Assembly (NCBI GenBank): GCA_002285055.1 | Contig: NQYJ01000002.1 | Span: forward strand, 124,001-188,000 | DNA length: 64,000 nucleotides | Reading direction: 5' to 3' | From: Candidatus Izimoplasma sp. ZiA1 | Lineage (GTDB): Bacteria; Bacillota_I; Bacilli_A; Izemoplasmatales; Izemoplasmataceae | Shown: piece after piece, positions 59,062-64,000 of the stretch | Numbering within the stretch: position 1 is the first letter of the stretch | Layout of the letters: each line of letters begins with the position of its first letter | Position numbers and translations under genes: made by a program | Notes under the pieces: model-generated | What the model was told of the DNA's origin: nothing | The model's database searches: none | The model's input: the letters and a program-made list of their open reading frames with translations, nothing else

Positions 59062-60126
59062 TTAATATTCTTTAGGCGTTTCATCGCCATTTAAAACTCT
59101 TAATGCACCAAGTGCTAACGATTCCATTTCATCTTCACCAGGATATACTAACATTCTAGAAATGAAAGACGTTCTTTCATCTATAAAATTGATAATCATT
59201 TTATCATATGCTAATCCACCAGTAATAACAATTGCATCTACGTTTCCTTTTAATACAACAGCTAAACTACCTATTTCTTTAGCAATTTGATAACACATAA
59301 CTTCTAGAATAAATTTAGCTTCTTGGTCACCAGAATTGATTCTTTTTTCAATTTCGAATCCATCATTAGTTCCTAAATAAGCAACTAATCCACCTTTACC
59401 ATAATTTTTCTTTTTAATTTCTTCTAATGTATATTCGCCACTAAAAGCCATTTTATATAAAGGCCCTAAAGGTACTGCACCACTTCGTTCTGGAGACATA
59501 GGACCATCACCATCAAGAGCATTATTAACATCAATAACTCTACCCTTTTCATGAGCTCCAACACTGACACCACCACCCAGATGTGCAACAATAAGATTTA
59601 AATCATGGTAATCTTTACCCAAATCTTTAGCCGCTTTTAATGCTACAGCTTTTTGGTTAAGAGCATGAAATAAAGATTGTCTTCTTATCTCAGGCATACC
59701 AGTAAATCTTGCAATGTCATTCATTTCATCAACAGCAACAGGGTCAACTATAAATGATGGAATTCCCACTTCATCTGCAATTGTTTTTGCGATAACACAA
59801 CCTAAGTTAGATGCATGTTCACCACGAGGTGCTGCTTTAACATAATCAATCATAGTTTGATTAACATTATAAGTTCCACCCTCAATTGGTTTTAACATTC
59901 CACCACGTCCAACAACAGCGTCTAGCGAGTGAATATCAACACCAATTTTATCTAATTCCTCTAATAAAGCATTCTTTCTGAAATTAAACTGGTCAAACAC
60001 TGTTTTAAAAGTATTAATCTCTTCAGTAGAATGTTTTATGTTTGTTTTATTGATTAATTTTTCATCCTCAAATATTGCAATCTTAGTAGAAGTACTACCA
60101 GGATTTATTGCTAAAATTCTTTTCAA
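59062..60126 (-). CDS. buk: Butyrate kinase
   Basis: A 354-residue ASKHA-fold kinase making ATP and butyrate (or isobutyrate/isovalerate) from the acyl phosphate. LAINPGSTSTKIAIFED opens the protein, DAVVGRGGMLKPIEGGTYNV and HLGGGVSVGAHEKGRVIDV are the nucleotide and substrate loops, and VITGGLAYDK marks the C-terminal lobe. The HxSNLGC block shows as EHASNLGCVIA. It is the first gene of the buk-ptb-pckA-aminotransferase operon, with AGGAGGAAATATT as ribosome site and a cre-containing promoter. Confidence 0.94.
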   Translation of the reverse strand: MKRILAINPGSTSTKIAIFEDEKLINKTNIKHSTEEINTFKTVFDQFNFRKNALLEELDKIGVDIHSLDAVVGRGGMLKPIEGGTYNVNQTMIDYVKAAPRGEHASNLGCVIAKTIADEVGIPSFIVDPVAVDEMNDIARFTGMPEIRRQSLFHALNQKAVALKAAKDLGKDYHDLNLIVAHLGGGVSVGAHEKGRVIDVNNALDGDGPMSPERSGAVPLGPLYKMAFSGEYTLEEIKKKNYGKGGLVAYLGTNDGFEIEKRINSGDQEAKFILEVMCYQIAKEIGSLAVVLKGNVDAIVITGGLAYDKMIINFIDERTSFISRMLVYPGEDEMESLALGALRVLNGDETPKEY

Positions 60127-60177
60127 AATATTTCCTCCTTTAGATTATAAGATGTTGCGTCTAAGCAAACCGAAATT

Positions 60178-60206
60178 ATTATAACATGTTAGCGTTTTCA
60201 AAACAA
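60178..60206 (-). promoter_or_regulatory. Promoter of the buk operon with cre box in the spacer
   Basis: On the minus strand TTGTTT (60201-60206), 17-base spacer and TATAAT (60178-60183). The spacer (60187-60200) is TGAAAACGCTAACA, one mismatch from cre, so binding of CcpA would block RNA polymerase. Confidence 0.75.
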
Positions 60207-60543
60207 CCAAATATCACAATAAAATTGAATAAAATTCTTAACTCAAAAAGCACTTTAAACTGCTAAACTACCAAGTTATTCTAAGTTTCTATTTTGAACA
60301 ATTAGTTTAAAATATTGAAAGACAAAAACACAGAAATAAAATTATAAAAAAATGAATAAAATACATTTTATTTAAAACTGGCTCATATATGAGCTTTTGC
60401 CTAATAATAAGGATAATATATACTAAGTATTGTAAAACAACAAGTCTTATTTAGAAAATAAGGCTAAATAATTGGTTATGTTTGTAATCTTATATCAAAA
60501 AAACCCTTTATATGTTAGATTTTTAATGTCGAGGTGGACAAAA
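60207..60543 (+). promoter_or_regulatory. Leader and promoter region of the methyltransferase-GH3-sensor unit
   Basis: No gene is visible. GCTCATATATGAGC (60381-60394) is a perfect 14-base palindrome. Right behind it TTGCCT (60397-60402), 16-base spacer and TATACT (60419-60424) form a likely promoter. The leader would be ~115 bases and includes a hairpin CTTATTT-AGA-AAATAAG (about 60446-60462). The palindrome could bind an activator or repressor. Confidence 0.5.
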
Positions 60544-61110
60544 ATGTGGATATTACTAGGTGTTATTGGATTTGTTTTTATGTTTGTATTTGATATCTTA
60601 TCGATGAAGCAAAAGGTTGTTCTAAAGTATCTATTCGGTATTTTTGGACTAGTTTTGCTTATTTTTTCAATAATACAGATATCATTTACAAAATCAGATT
60701 TGAACGTAAGTCTAAGTTTATTAATTATTGGTTATATTTTATTTGCTCTGTCAATGTCGTTATTGATCTATTCAGTATTTTACGAGGTTGGGTTTAAGCA
60801 AACTTATAAAAAGCAAAGCGAATTCGAGCTAGTTACAAATGGTACATACAGATTAACAAGACATCCTGGAGTAATGTGGTTGTTCATTGTTTTCCTTAGT
60901 ATTTCATTAATGTTCCAAAATTACTACATGCTCGTTGCTGGTGGGGTATGGACATTTACAAACTGTGTATATGTTTGTATGCAAGAAAAATATATTTTTG
61001 TTAAGGTGTTTAATGGCTATAAAGAATATCAAAATACAACACCAATGATTCTTCCCAATATAACTAGCATAAAAAAAACATTACAAGAGAAAAATTGGAG
61101 GAAATTATGA
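60544..61110 (+). CDS. ICMT/PEMT-like membrane methyltransferase
   Basis: A 188-residue protein with about five hydrophobic helices. The C-terminal half has the methyltransferase marks of the isoprenylcysteine/phospholipid methyltransferase (NnrU-like) superfamily: LVTNGTYRLTRHPGVMWL (the R-H-P motif where S-adenosylmethionine binds) and MQEKYIFVKVFNGYKEYQNTTPMILP with the paired glutamate and E-Y-x5-P ending. It would methylate a lipid or a lipophilic carboxyl or amine group. ATG 60544 is used, with GAGGTGGACAAA before it; upstream codons to 60472 are an unsupported extension. It overlaps the GH3 gene by four bases. Confidence 0.75.
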   Translation: MWILLGVIGFVFMFVFDILSMKQKVVLKYLFGIFGLVLLIFSIIQISFTKSDLNVSLSLLIIGYILFALSMSLLIYSVFYEVGFKQTYKKQSEFELVTNGTYRLTRHPGVMWLFIVFLSISLMFQNYYMLVAGGVWTFTNCVYVCMQEKYIFVKVFNGYKEYQNTTPMILPNITSIKKTLQEKNWRKL

Positions 61111-62675
61111 AAAATTTAAAAGAAATGCTTCTAAATGGAGAATACGATGAAATTTGGAATACTTATTTAGGTTTTTTAGATTTAAACTTAGATGAATTCA
61201 TGGAAATCCAAGAACGATTACTACTTGAACAATTAAATTTACTTTCTAAGAGTAAACTTGGTTCAAGATTACTAGGACCAAATTCAATAAATTCAATTGA
61301 CGAGTTTAGACGAGTGGTTCCCCTAACAACATATGATGATTACGCTGAAATTTTATTAAACAAGAAATTAGATGAGTTGCCTAGTGAACCTGTATACTGG
61401 GTTCAAACAACTTGGAAGGGTGGAAAGAACGACATTAAGCTTGCACCTTACTCTAAATCTATGGTTGATGAACATACAAAAGCACTATTATCTAGTATTA
61501 TGCTTTCAACTTCATCAAAAAGAGGAAAATTCAGCTTAAGAAACAATGATAAATTTTTATTTGGTATGGCTCCATTACCCTATTTAACAGGTTTTGCCCC
61601 ATACATATTAAAGAACGAAGTAGATTTTCAATATTTCCCTTCTACTGAACAAGCTGAGAAGCTTGATTTTATTGAAAGAAACAAAGTTGGATTTAATTTA
61701 GCAATAAAAAAGGGTGCTGATTTATTCTTTGGATTATCAAGTGTATTAGTGAAGATTGGTGAAGGGTTTAGTGATGGATTAAATAAATCTAAATCATTTG
61801 TTTTTCCTTCAAATCCAAAACAAGCTTTTAGATTAGTTAGAGCTGCATATAAAAAGAAAATTCTTAAACAAAAACTAATGCCAAAAGATTTATTTGAATT
61901 TAAAGGAATAGTATGTGCTGGGACTGACTCAGACACATATAAAGAAAAGATTGAAGAGTTATTTGGAATTAAACCTTTAGAAATATATGGGGGTACAGAA
62001 GTTGCTGCAGTAGCTACTGAAACTTGGAGTAGAAACGGAATGACTTTCTTCCCTGATGTGAACTTCCTAGAATTTATATCAGAAGATGAGTTATCAAAAG
62101 AGAAAAAAGACAAAAATTATAGACCTCAAACAATACTTTTAAACGAAATTGAGGCAGGGAAATTTTATGAACTAGTTACAACTAAATTAAGAGGAGGGGC
62201 TTTTGTAAGATACCGAGTTGGAGATATGATCAAATGTGTCGCTTTAGAAAACAAAGAGGATAAAATAACATTGCCTCAAATCAAGTTTTTAGATAGAGTT
62301 CAAAACATTATTGATTTATCTGGTTTTACTAGAATAACACCTCAAATTATTGGGGATTCAATAAAACTATCAAATCTTGGAATAAAAAGTTTTACTGCTT
62401 GTAAAGAGTTAGGTAAAAATAGAACTTTTATAAATCTTTACATTGAAGATGTAGAGGGTGTTCCTAAAGATTTAGTTAAAGAAAAAATCAATACACAAAT
62501 GAAGAGTCTAGATAATGACTATAATGATGTTCATACATTACTAGGTCATGAACCACTAAAAATAACATATTTAACAAAAGGTACATTTGATAAATACAAG
62601 GAGTCATACGGGGAATCAATTAGTAAAATTAATCCAACTGAGAGAGAGATGGAAAATTTAATTGCTTGCACATAA
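61107..62675 (+). CDS. GH3-family acyl-adenylating enzyme
   Basis: A 522-residue protein of the GH3 auxin-responsive family. It has FRRVVPLTTYDDYAEIL at 55-75 as in plant and bacterial GH3 proteins, VYWVQTTWKGGKNDIKLAPYS in parts (where GH3 has T-S-G-T-T), the adenylate motif IYGGTEVAAVATETW, GKFYELVTTKLRGGAFVRYRVGDMIKC (the R-Y-x-x-G-D motif), and IDLSGFTRITPQII. Plant members link amino acids to acyl acids; bacterial ones are poorly known. ATG 61107 follows TTGGAGGAAATT and overlaps the methyltransferase stop (ATGA). The sensor gene begins 40 bases later without a terminator. Confidence 0.82.
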   Translation: MKNLKEMLLNGEYDEIWNTYLGFLDLNLDEFMEIQERLLLEQLNLLSKSKLGSRLLGPNSINSIDEFRRVVPLTTYDDYAEILLNKKLDELPSEPVYWVQTTWKGGKNDIKLAPYSKSMVDEHTKALLSSIMLSTSSKRGKFSLRNNDKFLFGMAPLPYLTGFAPYILKNEVDFQYFPSTEQAEKLDFIERNKVGFNLAIKKGADLFFGLSSVLVKIGEGFSDGLNKSKSFVFPSNPKQAFRLVRAAYKKKILKQKLMPKDLFEFKGIVCAGTDSDTYKEKIEELFGIKPLEIYGGTEVAAVATETWSRNGMTFFPDVNFLEFISEDELSKEKKDKNYRPQTILLNEIEAGKFYELVTTKLRGGAFVRYRVGDMIKCVALENKEDKITLPQIKFLDRVQNIIDLSGFTRITPQIIGDSIKLSNLGIKSFTACKELGKNRTFINLYIEDVEGVPKDLVKEKINTQMKSLDNDYNDVHTLLGHEPLKITYLTKGTFDKYKESYGESISKINPTEREMENLIACT

Positions 62676-62714
62676 GGGTTGTTAGTTACTCAAAATTAGA
62701 AAGAGGTGATTAAT

Positions 62715-64000
62715 ATGGGAATTATTACAATAATACCATTGATATCATTTATTCTTTACAGCTTTATATTAATGATTATCCTTACATCAAACAAAACAAA
62801 ACTCTCTAAAGCTTTTAGCTTATACATAATTGCAATGATAGTGTGGAGTGTTGGATCTTTCTTAATGAAAACAAAGATTCCACCTAGTTCAGAGTTTTGG
62901 AATCGAATATTATTAGTAGGGTTAATATCGGTACCAGTATTTTTATTAAGATTCAGTTATGTTATGACTGAGTCTTATCATAAAATGAAGATTATTAAAT
63001 TCGGGTATATATCAAGTATCATCTTGATTATATCTGGTTTTCTTAATTTTGTTACATATGATGTACAATGGGTAAACGGAGTATTCACTTACAAACTCGG
63101 ATTTGGATCATATATTATGGCAATTATAGGATCATCATTTTATGTACTTGCACTCGCAAACATCATTATTCAAGTTAAACGAAATGAAATCCCATTAAAA
63201 AGAGTTAGGTTTGTAATAGTTGGGCTTTCATTAGTTATTATTGGTGCACTTTTAAATTTTAATACTTTTATCGGTCAATTTGGAGTGGACATCGTTTTAA
63301 ATCTTGTTAATGCATTGTTAATTACATACTCAATTTACCGAAATAAGTTTTTGGAAATAAACTTGGTAGTAAAAAAAGGGCTAAGTTTTTCTCTATATAA
63401 CATAATCTTATATCTAATATATGTTGGTGTAGTCTTACTTTCTTATGAGGTAATGGCAAGAATGGAAGTATTCAATTTAACTACATTCATAATAATTATT
63501 TCACCTGTTTTCATTTTAATGGAGCCACTAAGAAGACTAATTCAAAAATGGACTAATCATCTGTTTTACCGTCAAACTACCGACAGACAGATGATTTTAA
63601 GAGAGTTCTCAAAACTTGTTAGTACGGAGCTAAACCTTGACTATATCACTGAGTCTTTAGTTGGTGCAATTAGTAGTGCTGTTGATACTAGGCGAGTAAC
63701 AATTCTTTTAAAAAACGCAGTTAAATATAAATTTGGTACTTCAAATTTTGATGTGAATAATGAAAATGATTTATTTATCATGTTTGATCACCCAATTGTG
63801 TCATGGTTTAAAGATAAACACGACATTTTAATCCTAAATGATTTGTCAACACAACCAATCTTTAAGGGCTTATGGGATAAAGAAAAAGCAGTTATAAAGG
63901 ATTTAGAAACAGAACTTATGTTACCAATTAGATATCTTGATGATATAATCGGACTAGTTGTTGTTTCTGGAAGAAATGATGAGACACCATATAGCGAAGA
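62715..64000 (+). CDS. Seven-helix membrane sensor with GAF domain, cut by window end
   Basis: The frame is open from ATG 62715 (AAGAGGTGATTAAT before it) to the last base, 428 codons without stop, so the gene continues outside. Residues ~1-230 form seven hydrophobic helices as in 7TM histidine-kinase/diguanylate-cyclase input domains. Two further helices at about 245-290 precede a coiled region (FYRQTTDRQMILREFSKLV). Residues ~300-428 read as a GAF domain (SAVDTRRVTILLKN, ILNDLSTQPIF, ELMLPIRYLDDIIGLVVVSGR). The missing C terminus is probably a histidine kinase or GGDEF domain. Its place behind GH3 suggests that it senses or responds to the product. Confidence 0.82.
   Translation, partial: MGIITIIPLISFILYSFILMIILTSNKTKLSKAFSLYIIAMIVWSVGSFLMKTKIPPSSEFWNRILLVGLISVPVFLLRFSYVMTESYHKMKIIKFGYISSIILIISGFLNFVTYDVQWVNGVFTYKLGFGSYIMAIIGSSFYVLALANIIIQVKRNEIPLKRVRFVIVGLSLVIIGALLNFNTFIGQFGVDIVLNLVNALLITYSIYRNKFLEINLVVKKGLSFSLYNIILYLIYVGVVLLSYEVMARMEVFNLTTFIIIISPVFILMEPLRRLIQKWTNHLFYRQTTDRQMILREFSKLVSTELNLDYITESLVGAISSAVDTRRVTILLKNAVKYKFGTSNFDVNNENDLFIMFDHPIVSWFKDKHDILILNDLSTQPIFKGLWDKEKAVIKDLETELMLPIRYLDDIIGLVVVSGRNDETPYSE

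Noticed and set aside
1..64000. Alternative genetic code with TGA as tryptophan
   Set aside because: Tryptophan is encoded by TGG in all conserved positions checked, and several genes (for example cbiB and serA neighbours, cobU) end properly at TGA.
1..64000. Insertion sequences, prophage genes, tRNA or rRNA genes
   Set aside because: No transposase, integrase, phage structural protein, cloverleaf or rRNA stretch was recognised on either strand.

Overview
The window is AT-rich, densely packed bacterial DNA read with the standard code (many genes end in TGA and none is interrupted by in-frame TGA). Short operons with ATGA overlaps, GGAGG/GGTG ribosome sites, CcpA-type cre-like boxes, many XRE/GNAT genes and lipoproteins with LSAC/LSGC lipoboxes point to a low-GC Firmicute or one of the walled or wall-less relatives next to Mollicutes (Haloplasma/Izemoplasma-like is my inference; nothing here proves it). 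No rRNA, tRNA, CRISPR array, insertion sequence or prophage is visible.

Region 1 (1-10350) is one plus-strand cobamide operon: BtuF-C-D-like corrinoid uptake, then CbiP, CbiB, CobD, CobC, CbiA, an ECF S-component (probable CblT), CobU, CobS, a short second CobU-like protein and a probable alpha-ribazole kinase (CblS). No CobT is present, so the lower ligand seems to be salvaged as alpha-ribazole. It is followed by a Bfd-like ferredoxin and a GDT1/UPF0016 transporter with an unusual Cys-rich tail (10411-11780).

Region 2 (11.8-43.7 kb) is a mosaic of short units on both strands: XRE and AraC regulators, an ABC-2 exporter, a DUF819 transporter, a 5'-nucleotidase lipoprotein, a cluster of acetyltransferases (one fused to a glyoxalase-like domain), a DEAD-box RNA helicase with DbpA-type tail, glutamine synthetase, a DUF523-DUF1722 protein, a uridine-kinase-like protein, MFS and EamA transporters, a small membrane-protein/XRE pair behind a clear operator-promoter, an M20 peptidase, a secreted endonuclease I lipoprotein with a 60-bp coding tandem repeat, and a gamma-carbonic anhydrase-like protein. 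A 711-residue lipoprotein (43810-45945) is built from a duplicated three-module block.

Region 3 (46.0-60.1 kb) is amino-acid and fermentation metabolism centred on glutamate: a KamA-family radical SAM enzyme whose substrate-site residues match glutamate 2,3-aminomutase, an aminotransferase, then serC-serA-[DUF1015 fused to glutamate dehydrogenase]-ilvE on the plus strand, and opposite it buk-ptb-pckA-aminotransferase, whose promoter carries a cre-like box between -35 and -10. Together these link glutamate, serine, branched-chain amino acids, butyryl-phosphate and PEP/oxaloacetate.

Region 4 (60.4 kb to the end) is a plus-strand unit of an ICMT/PEMT-like membrane methyltransferase, a GH3-family acyl-adenylating enzyme and a 7TM-GAF sensor protein cut off by the window edge. 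I cannot match this combination to a known system; with the DUF1015-GDH fusion it is the best candidate here for something undescribed.
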